DNA from: Hofstenia miamia
Lineage: Eukaryota; Xenacoelomorpha; Acoela
NCBI GenBank assembly: GCA_004352715.1
Contig: SCFE01000004.1
Location: 3,191,508-3,255,507 of the forward strand
DNA length: 64,000 bases
Direction of reading: 5' to 3'
Shown here in pieces: positions 36,190-50,497 of the stretch. Position 1 is the stretch's first letter, and each line of letters opens with the position of its first letter. The notes beneath the pieces are model-generated. The model was given only the letters and a program-made list of their open reading frames with translations. It was not told where the DNA came from and did no database searches. The translations under genes and the position numbers were made by a program.

Positions 36190-38540
36190 TAGAGCGGCTG
36201 GTCGGCTAGAAGACCAGCATGGCAAAAAGATGGCCCCAGGACGAGCACGTCACTCGGTGAGGTTAGACTTTTCAAGCAAATGAGACAAAGCACATTTCGA
36301 AGCAGCTGCAAAAATAGCGTCCCTGAGTCGATCATGGCGCGCAATTCTTTCACCATCAACCGCGCAGGACATGGCATGATCACCGAATAAATCCAAAGGC
36401 TTAAAGCATTTTGGACATTTNTCTGCAGGAGCGAAAGAAAGACCAAGTGCTTTCAAGGGAATGGCAGCCAACCAATCCCCACTTCCTGGTATGGAACAAG
36501 AGAGAAGTCTTGCATTATCGCGAGGAGACAAACTGGAGGATAAACAAGCATTCTGGCTAACTTGCTGTAAAAGTGAACAAATAGACTTCTGTGCTTTTGG
36601 GGCTATGTGTGAAGGCATTTCCTTTGCTAGAAAGTTCTTGCAAACACTGATGTGGCACAGAGTAAATATAATCATCAATAGGAACAATCTGTTTACATAG
36701 TTCTTTATTGTCCACATATGACCCCAAGAACGCTCCAGAAGCAATTGCTGACGCTAGTGGTAATGGAACGAATTTCCCCAAGAGATCAAATGTATTAAAA
36801 ATGTAAAACACTTTCGCAAACGTGTTAAGGAATTAATTCTAAAGCAAAAGTTCATCTGTGGAAAAGCTTGGATAGGCTACAAATTTTATAATACTGATTA
36901 TACTACTACTACAAGATTATAATATCCGTAGCCTAAAATGACGCTTTTCTTGTATATATTTCATGTCTTTTTATTATTTTTGTACATTATTGACGCTATT
37001 TAGAGAATTTATCAGTTTCTGAAATTGTAAATAAAAGTCTCTAAATATAGAATATCTTATCTTAAGACCTCCTTTAGAAATTGGCAAATATGCCTGTAGT
37101 CTTTGTGACACAGAAACAGCTGAACCTGCTATATTTTCTAGAGACTAATTAACTGCTGAATCAAGTTCTTCCAGTTCTGCTGTAACAGTTGCGGGATTAG
37201 AAGTTCTTAATCAAAACGATATCTTAGGAAGTGAAGCGCAGCTCCTTAACAGATGTAATTCTAACTGTGAATCTTCAAGTAATTTTAGGTCATTCATAAT
37301 TTGAATGGACTTAGAAACACGTTTCGAAAAGAAATCTTGGACAAATTTTGGAGACTTGGAGATAGGAGCTCCAAAAGTGACAAGACCATCTTTTCGTCTG
37401 TTGATTGTTTTGGGCAAAGTACTGAAATCGCAATTAGTATTAGGCGACCAAACTTCACATTTAGTTAAACTAATTTCCAAGCCTACTTTTTTCATAGCTA
37501 ACATCACAAACTCAAATACTTTACACAAAGATGCAACTTCCCCAACCAGAGAACCATCATCTAAATACCTTGCGTTTCATGCTAAATCAGGAAATTTATC
37601 TTTGATAGCAGAAACGATTGGATGAATAGCTAAAGCAAACAAAAGGGGATCTAAGGGGATCACCTTGTTGAACTCCGCAAGCTGAAAGTAAGGATTTAGA
37701 TCCAAATTTCAACCAAGAAGGCTGGGAGTAGCAAAAATAAACCCAAGGATATAACTGTGGGAAAAAAAGTTTAACCTGAGAAAGTATTGCTGAACGATTA
37801 AAACTGTTAAACGCATTTTTGATGTCTACCTGGAGAAATGCTAAATTTGTCTTCGATCCAACAGCTTCCACCAATCCATTCAAGGCATGAATGACGGCTT
37901 CACAACCTCCCTTAATGCCTACACCAACTTGAAGTGGAGAAAAAAGCGCAGCTGCCCTATTCCTTGACAATTGGCATAAGCATTTGGCAATCAATCTTCT
38001 CCCACAGCAATTGGGCGAATTCCACCGTCCTTTTTCTTCAATGCAAAAAGATAGCTCAACAAAGATATGGTGCAATTTCATCAGGAGCATTACCAGATAT
38101 TAAACAGTTGATTACTTCGAGCACCGATGCAATTGCTTTGTCCCCATATTCAGGTGTTGGGTATTGGAATGCATTAATCAGATGGGAAGCACAAAGTTTA
38201 GAGACACCGGCAGCAGAATCCCTGGGAAAGCTTTTCACACATTTAATGAGAATGTCTTTGTTTATAACAAATAACTCTGTTGTGTCTTCAGTACTATAAT
38301 CTATTTTATTTTTTGAAGTGTTGGGATGCTTCTCCTTCAGTGCATGAAATGTTTGCTCATCGAAGCTTAGACCATCAGATCTTAGGGCTGCTATGGCCCT
38401 ACGAAAACTGCCTTTGTGACCAAGCTGTGTAGCTCTCTTAAGATTTTGGCAGGAACTGACTGAAGATGATTTATTTTTAATGTTGCCAGAACTTACAGTT
38501 GCTTCGTAGCAGAGTTGAGCATAATCACCATTCAATCAAC
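36190..38540 (-). pseudogene. Decayed non-LTR reverse transcriptase of a second lineage (RLE-type candidate)
   Basis: Minus-strand order is N-terminal to C-terminal. 38535-38056 has RRAIAALRSDGLS, then IKCVKSFPRDSAAG. In another frame 38090-37596 has PLQVGVGIKGGCEAVIHALN, the catalytic-region FLQVDIKNAFNSFNR and ACGVQQGDPL, the RT motif block around the G-Q-G-D-P turn. 37528-37211 has VGLEISLTKCEVWSP. 36744-36250 has CPKCFKPLDLFGDHAMSC followed by RHDRLRDAIF, a zinc-ribbon plus H-x-x-L-R-D block seen in a family of invertebrate non-LTR polyproteins that end in a nuclease-like region. At least two frameshifts, a single N at 36421 and a non-homologous stretch at about 36815-37200 show it is broken. 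Confidence 0.75.
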
Positions 38541-38778
38541 GCAATAAGCGGCTCTTGAGAATTGACTCTTGGTATTTCAGGTGTTTGGAGCCCCCACGAG
38601 GAGGAGACCGGAGAACACAAGCAGGCAAAATAAAAATCTCCACCCAATGATTAATGAAACTTGGTTCCCGCTTAACTTTACTAAAAGATTGACTCACAGC
38701 TTTAGCTCAGAGATTACGGCAGCTGATTGGAACAATCTTTCTGGTAGGAATAGAAAACATTTCAATATCAGAAAGTGA

Positions 38779-39653
38779 GGGAAATACAGGCGTTATTCCA
38801 AGTGAACGAGTTGGTAGCCCTGCAACTTCACATCTGGAACCATTGACAGTATGATGTTTTACAAGTCCTGAACGTTTACACAAATCAGAAGCATGCAGAC
38901 ATATGCTACAAATGTTAATGATAGCAACGAAAGCTGCTGTGTGAGAGTTGTGTGCGAAGTGGATTACTGAACATCTTCTGAATTGTTGATTGAAAAATAT
39001 TCGCCATCAGATCCAATTCCTATAATTTCATTTAAAGATGGTTCTTTTTTCTTATTGCGTTTTCTTTGTTTCATTGATATTTAGATTGTATATGTTCTCT
39101 TGATGTTATGCTATAAATAATTTTCAATATTGTAAAGGAAATTATCAAATGGCTCGAGAGGTTCTTCGTGTCATTATATTGAAGGAAGTGCTAGGATGAA
39201 TTGACACTGCACATCCACACCCCTCACACAAGCTAGATAGGCAAAGATTTTTTGACTACACCAGATGTGAATTTACTCTGGTTAAACCCCTGTTTCAAAG
39301 ACTACCCATGTGACAGGTTTCTCTTCAAACGATGTTATATTATTAAGTGACTTTATTTTGGTTCTCTTATACAACTTTTTTTAACAACACATTGACATTG
39401 CTTATGACACGCCTAACTATATTTCTATACTTTTAATTTTTTATCCTCAAACGTTTATTACACTTGTATTTTGTTAAATCTTCAATTTTCTATAATTATT
39501 GGCATCTTTGGGTTTTATTTATGTTCAAGAAGTTTAATATGGCTATTACCAATATCGAAAATATATTTTTAGATTTAATATGATTTCTAATCATATGGTA
39601 TAACATGAAAGTTAATTAACAGCATATAGAATATAAAACGTTCCTCCAAATAC

Positions 39654-39717
<64 letters not shown>

Positions 39718-42700
39718 GGCAATGGATACGATTTTCAGAATGACATCTCAAAATAATGTAATTTGTCTAAAAATATTTTTTATGATCTATTGGCAGTAAT
39801 TTGGATCAAAAATTACTTATTTGTTTTAAATTGGATGATTCTTAAATATTCTATTTTGTAATGTTAATTTTTTAAAATTGTTTTTTATAGAATCTGCAAT
39901 AGACATAATGTAGAATAGACTGTGTATGTGTAGTTTTAATTGACATTAATTTTTGTCTGAGTGAAATGATAAAAATGTTGCCTGCTTTTGACTGTTTAGG
40001 GTTTTGCATAATATGCATACATACTGGGCTACTCACGAGTCAATGAAACTTGTAAATATAAAAAGAAAATAAATATTCTAAACTTGGCGAGGACGAGTTA
40101 ACAGGTGTACAATAAAACCAAATGAATATTTCTGAGAATATGGGAAATGTCAAGACAAAATAAAAAACGGACTATGCAACATCAATATAAGAATTTAAAG
40201 ATTATACATAAAAGCGAAAAGGCATTCGATAATTTCCTAATTGTCCAATAAATAGAGTCCAGGTGCATCATCGCTTTACAAAGAATTAAAATCCAATGAC
40301 CCATTCCCATTACTTTGATTATCTTGGCAACTTCAACCTCTAATTCTTCCTTGATCTTCAAGCCATCGTCATTGGTCTTTCCTTTTGTCCTATTTTGATG
40401 TTAATTCCATATGATCGATTAGAAATATATCAGTACTTAAATGTTCTGTTACTATCCCAACAAAGCATTTATCACAACCTTTGACATCTCAAATGATTAC
40501 AGTCGGCTTATTCATCCCAAAGTTCCATTTTTACCAGCACTAATGAATGATTTTTATTTACACTTGTTTTGGTGTTGAAGGTAACTCAAAAGCGTTACAA
40601 ACTCAAAATAAGGTATGAACTGATATCCAATTGTGTCCTTTTTATAATGATTAATACATCTCTAATAATTCTCACTTAGTACTTGTAAAGTTTTTCTATT
40701 ATTTCTACCCAATCTGTCATTCAAAATCTTGAAGTGGTGGGGATTTACGGAAATTGAAAATTTCATTAAGTTCAATGCATCTTATCAGATGAATCTGAGT
40801 TGTGAACGTCGGTTCGTCTAAGCAACCAAGATTATTGCATTCCAGATTCAAATGTGTCGGAAGTGCAATTATCTCGGGTGGTTACACAGGATGACACCTC
40901 AAATTAGATGCTTCTGTAATGAGGATAATAAATATGAAGCAACTCGAGAGAATCGGAGCGCAGTTATTAGAAAAATGTGTTCATCAGTTAATTATTTACA
41001 CATTCACGGCAAAGCTCCATGAGCTCCTTGTGTGTGTGCATCGATGGGCAGTTTTACTGAGATTGGGGAAATTTATCGTATATTAAGAATAAAGGATTAC
41101 TAATATTATGTAGGGCATATATTGTTTACGATCCTATGTAATGTTAATTTTTAAAGTAGATTTCCGTAACAAAAGCTATAGTATGGATTAACTGAATTTT
41201 ATCTTTTGTAGGTAGCTTCTAAAATATGTTCCTGGGTGCTTTTACTGATATTATATTAGTTCTGAAAATTAATATTGAGTAATTACTGGAATGATGATTC
41301 AATATGATGCTATTTATTGTATTTCATCGGCTTGAATAAAGATCATTTTTGAACAAAATTCCGCGCCTGTCCTTTATTTAAAAAATGCAATGTTTGATGG
41401 CGTCAAATTGACAATGGAAGTAATGTATTATGTGAAAAAATCAGCAAGTTTATGTACAAGGAAGATTGCACATAAAATTATGAACGTCATTTACTTTAAA
41501 AGTCCTAAAATTCGTTTTTTAATTAAATTTCTCTGATCCATCAATTTTCAAAATTTGGACTCAATGCCGAATCCTTGAATTTTTAGTTTGGTAAGCTGGT
41601 TTTCTGTTTTGCTGATGGAAATTAAATTAGCCAGGAATCATTGATAGACACTTCTGCTGCACATAGTGCATGAAATGAGAGTGAATGCAAAAGTAATACA
41701 GCAGCAGATGCTCGAGAATTTGTTTAATATAAATCTCAAAAGAAATGTAGAATACCAAATTTATGATTCAAACACGCATTCAAGTAGTTTGTGCACTTGG
41801 CATCTGAAATCCGACAACATTGTCCATGAGAATTGGAGTGAAACAAGATCTAACTTTTTGCTTTTGCTATAAGGTCTACTAGTCTTCATTGTAAACGGTT
41901 CGTAATACAATTTAATAACAAAAATTATCATATAATTCATGGGTAAGTGATGCCTATAAAAGCCAGCACTCATCTAAGATGATCTCTTTGGCATAAAGCG
42001 ATTCTTTGTATTCAATGGAGACAGGCAATTATCAAGATTTTAGAAGGAATGAATTTACAATTGAGTTTACCTTGAATGATGTTTTTGGTGTTGTACCTTC
42101 GGCTAGCACTGGCAATATCCCCAATTATATTACTGGATTAATCTTGCAGAATTTTGTTTTGACATGCGCATATATCCTGAAGTCTGGAAGATTGCTCGTA
42201 GCAATCGCATGTTCAAATCTGGCCATAAATTTGATGGTAGTTGTTACACTCCTATTAGTATTCTGTCTAAGCCCTCGCTTGCTTTTCAGCGGGTTTTCTT
42301 AAGAAACTATTCTGTTATAAGTTTATAAGATTTCTACTTCTCAGTATTTTTTATGAGCAAACGTTCTTTTGTTACTCAACTACCATTCTTTTTTCTGAAA
42401 TTTATGAACATGCTAACACCAGAAATTGAATTGGATCGGATCTACATTTTGAGAAAATTTCGGATCTGTTCGGGTTTCCGAAAATTTTTTATATTGTGTA
42501 TATTGTACATTTTATACATTACGCACATTTTTACATTGAATACCACTTAAAGTGTGTTAATAACCCCAATCGAAGTTAAATTTTTTAATTGAATTTCATT
42601 GTTCATACAACATGTTCTGTGTTATTTTTTCCAACAACTTTTAAAATTGGTGACGAACATTTCAAATTGAAAGTGCGATTCATGTTAGCCATCACATAAA

Positions 42701-43940
42701 GATAAAATTGCAAAGCAACCAAAAACATTTGTTTACATAAATTTGTAAATTGAAAAGCAGAACACGGAGAAGCAAATGGAATACCTTAGTTGCTGCAAAC
42801 CCCGCCAAAATTTAATGACAGTAATATAATTATAAATTGCTCATGTAAGATGCACTGTAAGCAACTTGCAATGTCAAGATCAATTTATTTTTCAGAAGGT
42901 TCGTGATTATTATAATCACTAATACAAACATTTTTATTGACCACTCCTTTGACCATAGCAATATTAGGGTATTCATTTATTTAATGTTACTTTTATATAA
43001 TTTAAAATTTGAAATCCAAACTAGTAACCAATTTCAATGAAAAATAAAATTCAAGATCTATATTTAAATTCAAAATTTAGCGTTTGAAAAAATGGATTTT
43101 TCAATCACGGATTTTAATACACTACAATGTTTTTAATGTCTTGCAATATAAATTTAGTGTTTGTTCTTTATTTTGCGATTGTTTGTACTATTCTTGTTCT
43201 CATTGCCTTGGCTGCAATTTTTAAGTAAGTTTTATCTAATTGTTTGAAGCAGCTTCAATTTTCAATTCACAAAAATATTGAAAAACGGGTAATTTTCGAT
43301 TTTGACAATAAAATTAATATGGCGGTAATATCATAAGAAACTCAACTATTTAAGCTCTATAAATATATAATTTTTATAGCAATTTTAGCAATTAGATTGC
43401 TACAAACCTCATAAATATGCAAAGAAATAAATTTGTTGAAGTCTTGGCAATTTCAACTCATAATCAAAGTCACATCAATTAAAAACGGATTTGCTTCCTT
43501 TGGGTGGACAATTACAAATAAAAGAAGCAATCTATTTCAAACATATATAGATATTGGCAGAAAATTGTGGCCCATCCCCAGCCGGAATCCTGTTGGGCCC
43601 ATTTAAATCCTGGCCATTTTAGCACCATTTTATGATCGTTGACAAAAACAATACTGGAATTTTTTGGTTTGTTTTGCCAAAATTGAATATATTAGATTGT
43701 AGTACTAAAAGAGCATTTATTACTATTGTAATATTTCAAAATTTAACATTGATTTTTTAACACATTGCTTCTAAATCATATAGGATTCACTACATTAGAG
43801 TTGATTTATATGCATTGTTCCAAGCCCTATCCTGTTCTCCCCGGTATATCGTATATGTCCATTTTTGATTTCAAGACAGCATTGAAGCATTAAAAATACA
43901 CATTCGAAGGAAGCAAATATATTTTAAACCCATGTTTATA
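38779..43940. other. Five-kb gene-poor stretch with (TA)n(GA)n microsatellite
   Basis: A compound microsatellite lies at 39655-39717, (TA)n then (GA)n. Small open frames, including one with hydrophobic segments at 42006-42302, have no recognisable motif or splice context. A decayed GGATCGGAT-type cryptic repeat is near 42430-42490. Confidence 0.45.
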
Positions 43941-43957
43941 ATAATAATATTAATAAA

Positions 43958-44006
<49 letters not shown>

Positions 44007-44007
44007 G
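43941..44007. repeat. (TAA)n microsatellite at the 5' junction of LINE copy C
   Basis: Imperfect, then perfect, (TAA)n runs directly into the LINE 5' end (agcccagttgg). This is consistent with target choice by the LINE. Confidence 0.9.
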
Positions 44008-46500
44008 CCCAGTTGGTAGAGACACAGATTGGTAAGATGAGGTTAAGCAACTATGATCGTGGTTAGCAAACTGGATGACTTAGCTCACAGGGTAGGAAGC
44101 ACTCTAAAGCCTTGGTTGGCAACTTCCTAGGACAAGGGCAGTCCAAAATGAAAGCTCATGGGGCAGGAAGGTCTCTTAAGCCTTGGTTGGCAACTTCCTA
44201 GGAGAATGTGAGTCCAAAATCAAACACAAAAAATAACACTGATGAAAAGTCATGATAGAGCAAAGGCCCTCAGTCCCCGGCAGGCCTTCAATGGTCAGAG
44301 GGTGCTAAGAATCTCCGGACAACAGGCGGACTCCACAATCGGGAGTGTGGACTCGAGAAGTGGCAGTACANAAGCAAAGGGAAGATGAAATGAAAGACAT
44401 TGTGACAGAAGTGGCGAAGCAGCAGAACCAGTAGACGTAGAAACTGCAGCAGCAATAAAGAAAAAGTTGAAAGAAGAAATAGGTGAGAGAACAAGTTTGC
44501 CAGTTCCAAGAGGAGTTAAGAAAAGCAAGCTAGCAGTAGAGACAGCAAAGGTCAATAAAGTGTTGGAGAGGATAGATGCTAGGAGTGTCACAGAGGTAAA
44601 TAGCTTAGTGTATGCAGGTGCATGTGAAGTGCTGAAGAATGTAGGCATGGATAGGAAAAAGAATGGGAGAGAAGAATTGAGAATAAAGTGGCAAAGATTA
44701 GGCAGCAAATAGGGAAGATCACGGCAAGTAAGGCAGTGCAAGACAGGTGCAGAGTAGGTAAGGGGAAGACTATAGAAATTGCAAGAGAAGAGCTTAAGCA
44801 GAGATTAGTTGCAGAAGCTGAGAAACTGAGAAAATATAGGGGAAGGACAAAGCAGGCAAGAGACAATATGAAGTTTGAGACCCGAAATGGAAGATTCTAC
44901 AAAGAAGGCCACAGCTAGAGCAGGTTAGGACGCAGTAAGGTTCTGGGAAAATATATGGGGAAGTGCGGAACCAGAGATAGAGAGTGAGCAGATGCAGAAG
45001 GAATTCAGGCAAGAAGAAGTAATCACAACTGCAAGGTTGAAGGAGGCTCTAAAGAAGATGAAGAACTGGAAGGTACATGGGTATTGGCTGAAGAAATTCA
45101 CTAGTGTTCATGAGAACTAGCAGTAGCATTTCAGGAGTGTGTGGTGAGTGGGTGCTCAGAGTGGGTGGTAGTGGGAAGGACATTTCTGATACAGAAGGAC
45201 CCAAAGAAAGGTAGTGAGGCAAGCAACTTCAGGCCAATAACATGTCTGCCAACAACTTGGAAATTGCTAACCTCAGTGATTTCAAGTATGCTAGTATGTT
45301 ATTTAGAACAGAACAAGTTGATATCAGAGGAACAAAAGGGATGCAGGACAAAGATGAGAGGGTGCAAAGATCAGTTGTTAATAGACCAGGCAGTGGTGGA
45401 GAATTGTAGAAGATGCATGCTAGTTCAAGGAAGATGTTGTAGAAGCAAGTGGAGACATTGGAGAAGGCAAGCAGAGATTCAGGGTTGGAGTTTGGATTAG
45501 GAAAGTGTGCAACAGTGACAATGACTAGAGGCAAGTGTGTGGATGGGATGGTTTGAGGGCGAGCAGTGGGGATAAGATTAAGGAAGTCAAGGAGGGTTAC
45601 AAGTACTTAGGAGTAATAGAGAAGGACAGAACAGATCACGTGGAAATGAAGATGAGGCTAACTAAAGAGTACAAGAGGAGAGTAAGGAAGGTACTACACA
45701 AGTCAGCATTGAATGAGCAGAATAGTATAAAAGCAATTAATACATGGGCTATACCAGTGTTGAGATATTTGGCAGGAATAGTTAGGTGGAATAAGAATGA
45801 ACTGAGGGAGTTAGACAGAGAGACAAGGAAGGTAGTAGCAGCAGAGAGAGCTTTCAACCTAAATGGAGATGTAGATAGGTTGTACATGGCAAGGCATAAA
45901 GGAGGGAAAGGACTGCTAAGTGTGGAGGAGACTGTAGAAGCAGAAGCACTAGGGCTAAAGGAATATGTAGAAGAGCAACCTAAGGGGTCCCTACTAGAGG
46001 TCACTAAGGAGTTAAAGAAGATAAGAACTGAGAGTGAAGGAAAGAAGGTAAACCAGAGTAGGATGGAATCAGAGAGACAAACAAGGTATAGGCAGAAGAA
46101 AATGCATGGAGAAAGAATACTGGAGGAACACAGAAAAGTGTGACAGAGATGAAAGCAACAAGTGGTTAAAGAACTCAGGACTGAAAAGAGAAACAGAAAT
46201 GTAGAAAGCAAGGAGAAAAGATAGACAAGTACAGAGAGTTAGCAGAGGAAATAGAAAGACTGTGGAAGTTAAAGAAGGTTGAAGTAGTCCCGGTAGTAGT
46301 AGGAGCACTAGGAGCAGTGAGAAAGAAGCATAAGAGATACTTGGAGGAGTTGGGAGTATCAAAGTGGGGAGGAGAGGTAGCACAGAAGGCAGCATTGTTA
46401 GGAACAGCTAGAGTCCTGAGGAAAGCTCTCAGACTCCATGGGAACTGGTGAGTTCCCCGAGCTGAGAGGGATACCAGCATGAGGCTGTGAGAAGAAATGA
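44008..46500 (+). mobile_element. Degraded, internally deleted copy C of the (TAA)n-targeting LINE
   Basis: It begins with the same 5' leader as the copy at 53147-56700 (gcccagttggtagagac), lacking about 8 outer bases, and contains the two 71-bp tandem leader units at 44082-44223. A segment is missing at the single N (44371), and about 0.4 kb covering RT core motifs including the YMDD region is missing near 45410. The C-terminal part lacks much of the zinc-knuckle and endonuclease block, jumping near 46190. The longest remaining frame is 45535-46143. The 3' stem-loop is present (ctctcag 46426-46432, ctgagag 46462-46468), followed by ataataataat. It cannot encode an active protein. Confidence 0.9.
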
Positions 46501-46574
46501 AATAATAATAATATTTATTTTTAAAATCATTATACAAATAAAGTGTTATTAAGATTTTAAAAATAGATTTTTTT

Positions 46575-49060
46575 GCTTCAATGACTAAGTTTGTTTGTTG
46601 GAGTTGATTGAGTTCTTTGGTTATATAAATAGTTGATTTTTCTTGATTTCAAATGCATTTTTACATTTCTTTTAAAGTCTTTAGTTAATTTTTCTTCTTT
46701 AAATTGAGATGGTAATTCATTCCATAACTCAATACAAAACTTAGTAAACGAGTTATTCATCATATTTTTCATAAATTTTACTTTTCTATAAGAATGTGTT
46801 CTTAAATGTATTTTAGCTGGTATTTTGTCTCTTGCCTTCAATTTGAAAAATACTTCTAGAGATTTTAGTTTTTTTATAAATATTCTAATGAAAATAAGTA
46901 GCTATCTTTTGTATTTTAGCTTGATTTCTTCTTTCACAGATGGTATTGATACTCCAATTGAAAATTCTTTCTAGTTTGATCTTCAATCTTTTATTGAGCG
47001 TTGTTAATAAACAGGTTGAATATAATTAATGAGGCAATATATATTATTTTATTAGAGTAATTTTCCAATTAATAGCTATAAAACTTTGAAGTTTAGACAG
47101 CGTCATTTTCTGCATTATTTTGTTGACTTCGATTTCAAATGTTAACTTATTGTCAAAGATTATTCCTAAGCAATAATTTTTGTGTCTCTTGTTGTATAAT
47201 ATTATTGTTTGTTTTTAACATTTATTTTTCAGTTTTGTTAGAATTATTTAACACCATAAATCTAGTCTTGTCACCACTTAATTTCATTATATTTTTTTCA
47301 AACTATAATATTGCAGTTTGTAGTGTGTATAATAAATCAAAATTATTGGTTAAATGCAGCAAGGTGTCATATTGGAAACATTTTATGTTTTCATTAAAAT
47401 TGATGTCATTAACATAAAGATTGAATATTAATGGCCCTAGAACGGAGCCTTGAGGTATCTCTTTATTAATTATTAGTTTATTAGAGATTTCATTATTTAC
47501 ATTTACATTTTGTTGTCTATTAGTTAAATATGAGGTTAATAACTTAGTTACATATTTATTAAAGTTGTGTATGTTTTAATTTTTTAATTAGTATTTTATT
47601 GAATTAAATGCTTTAGATAGATCTAATGATAAGACGTAAATACTATCTTTTATCTATGTGATTTCTCCAATCGTCTAAAATGAAAATTAATGCATTTTTC
47701 GTAGACATATTCTTTCCAAATCCAAATTGTAAAGATCGTATTGTTTGATGTTTTTCGAAATATTCATTAAATTGGTTACATAAAATTCTTTCAAATATTT
47801 TACTTATAATCGATAGAACTGAGATTGGCCTGTAATAATGCAATTATTAACACAATTTTCTAATGTTTCTAATGTTTTCCTTTTTTCATTCTCATTACTT
47901 ATCTCATGATACATGGTCCAGCAAATCTGTTAGGCTATCAAGATTCTATTAAATGTAGAGACTCAAAATTTAGCTTAATGAAAAATCCTTTGGATACCAA
48001 AAATGCCATGCCAATGTTTAAACATATCGTTGGTAGTACCTGGGCATCAAAACAAAAGATAAGAAGTTCCGAATTAACATTATTTCCAAGAAAGCAGAGT
48101 TTGTGAAAAAGAGTGTTAAATTTTCCTGTACTATCAGATCGGCCTACTCAATTAAAAATTGAATGTAGTGTAGTAGCTTCATCTATATTACCTTTTTCGT
48201 ATATAGGTATTATTTCTGCAATTTTCAATTCCTCTAGAAAAATACCTTCATTGGTTTAATGTGCCGCATAGTGGTCGCCTTATGATTTTTATTGCTTCTT
48301 TTATAAACCATGCTTGCGTTTAGATGTCTTGATGTTTCCTAAAATTGATGTACTGTTGCAAAAGTAAAATAATTTTTTTGTTTCTTAAATTCTTATGAAT
48401 TATCATTTGTTCTTGATTGTGAATATTTCTTTTTTCAAAATCAATAAATTTTCCTAATTTTACAAATGATTCATTTAGAATGGTTGCTATTATTTTTCTG
48501 ATTTTAATAATGTGATCATTTTCATTTCTCATAGTTACAACTTGCAACAATTTTTTGGTTTGGAAAAAACTAGAAATGAATTTCCATTTTTGTGAATTAT
48601 TTTTGTTTTCAAAAGACTTTCAAAAAAATATTTAAGTCTTGTTTGCATTAATTAGCTACTTGGTTTCTTATGTTCTTCTATTCAATAAAGTTTGCTATAT
48701 TCTTATCCTTACATTATTTTACATAAAGCAGTATGTTTAATTTTGATTAAAAGCTTAGTTTCATTTGTCATCAATAGTGTCCATTTCGGTAATTTCTTAT
48801 CAGCATTGTTTATTGTAAAGATAATTTAAATGATCAGTAATAGTTTAGTTTTTTATTAACATTTTCTAAGTTGCAAAAAATTCCGAATTTAGTAGTAAAA
48901 GGTCATTGAATAATACGTCTATTGAATTTACATATTGTATTGTATTGGTTTTATGATTGGTTCAACTTCTTCTTGTATATTGCACATGTTGATAAATGAT
49001 CTGATGTTAAACAATCAGTAACGAAACATTCAAAATTTGCTTTTTTATTTATTGTTAGAA
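46575..49060 (-). pseudogene. Decayed CR1/Jockey-like LINE
   Basis: Minus strand. At the far 5' side near 49040-49000, CFVTDCLTSDHLSTC resembles the end of an APE-type endonuclease (SDHL). 47843-47643 encodes YRPISVLSIISKIFERIL and LQFGFGKNMSTKNAL, RT motifs. Near 47450-47400 QGSVLGPLIFNLYVND is the conserved RT turn. 46841-46578 encodes the post-RT tail, SFTKFCIELWNELP then KDFKRNVKMHL. Reading frames are broken between these blocks. Related fragments of the same family lie at 52585-52829 and 60850-61400, so it is multicopy here. Confidence 0.78.
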
Positions 49061-50497
49061 TATTTAATTATATTCGGCTCCGTTTCGGATCGAAAACTAA
49101 ATTTTTTTTAAAATTTCGAATCGGATCGGATGCGGATCATGAAGTTTCGGAATCGAATCGGATCGAATCCTAAAATCCCTTGATTTTACTTAGACCTTAG
49201 ATAAAGTTCTCCCCATAAACTTTTAGAATAATTTAAATTCAAATGTTATTTGTTACTACTATTGGGTTGGGGTTATGGTTAGGGTTCTGCTTGCAATTTT
49301 TATTAATGGTTTGCCCGACTGTTGCGTTGTCACTACTACCACGATATTTTGTGATTACCAAAATATTTGTAAATCGGTTTGTAGCAGTGATTGACAATTC
49401 CAACCCACACGCGACGTTAGGTTTGAGATCGGATTTGTTTTTACATTTTCAGGTTGTATCCCTATGCATAGAGCAATAAGAACATATCACTTGATAATGG
49501 TTTGAAAACAATATGGAGATTAATTACTGCATAGCGCAATTAGTTTCATTGTGTTCATTACAGGTACCCTTCAACCCCCGAATCATGTAGCATCCTCAAT
49601 CGAGAGGGTACTTAGTAGCGCAAACCAAGGTCTCATGAAGACGTTGTTGATGAAATTATATTCTTGCATTGATTTGAAAACATTTTATCGTTTATATGTA
49701 AGTTAAAGCCAAATACTTCAATTTTTAAATGTTTGCCTTAGGGTTTTCGGGTTGGGCGCCGGATAATACAATGCACTTCAATGTGACCAAGACTGAGCTT
49801 GATAACTTTGGTAGAAAGGTTACTAACTTAGAATTTGCTGGTTGTATATTTCCTCCTACCAATACTTATTTGTGTGGCAGAGATTGTGTAATGAATTTAT
49901 AGAAAAATACAATGAAAGTTTTCGAATAGTTGAGCTTTTGCTTATTTCTAAATTTACCATTTATTTTTGAAACTATTTTCTACATTATGCAATTTTTCTT
50001 TATCTTTCAGAAATCGTTTTTTCATAGTTAAATTAGCGTTTCGTAATTAGAAAATCCGGTTGGTACTTTTTAACGACACAAGGAACCTTCAAACCAAAAA
50101 ACCTTGAGATCGACATAGCAAATCTTGTTGACAAAGTTTGCTAAAAAATAAGCATGAATGAGATATACGTATCAATTATATTAAAAGGGACATCAAAATT
50201 TAGTATGTTGCTTAAAAAAGCAGTTGTTTATTGAGTTGTAATCTAGGCTAAATGATAAAATATACTTGATTTCATAAAAAATACTCAGATGAATATTTTA
50301 ATGTACATATGAGAAAATTTTGACTGACCATCTAATGCTATTGATCTTCATTCAAATTTTTAAAGAATGATTTGTAGTGAACATCTATTTATAATACTAA
50401 ATAAGATTTTTAATATGACCACTAAATATACTCACACAACTTAATCCTTAGTTAAACTTCCTTAATATTTCCTAATTTTGTTTAAAAAAAGTGAATG
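49061..50497. other. Intergenic DNA with cryptic TCGGATCGGAT repeat
   Basis: A decayed repeat at about 49075-49170. No gene seen. The region directly downstream of the - strand gene at 50498 has no canonical AATAAA within about 100 bp. Confidence 0.4.

Noticed and set aside
38569-38778. Frame resembling a LINE C-terminal tail (ADWNNL)
   Set aside because: Only one short word is suggestive; it does not align with the other LINE tails in the window.
42006-42302. Plus-strand open frame with hydrophobic segments
   Set aside because: No recognisable domain, no splice or polyadenylation context, and composition typical of the AT-rich background.
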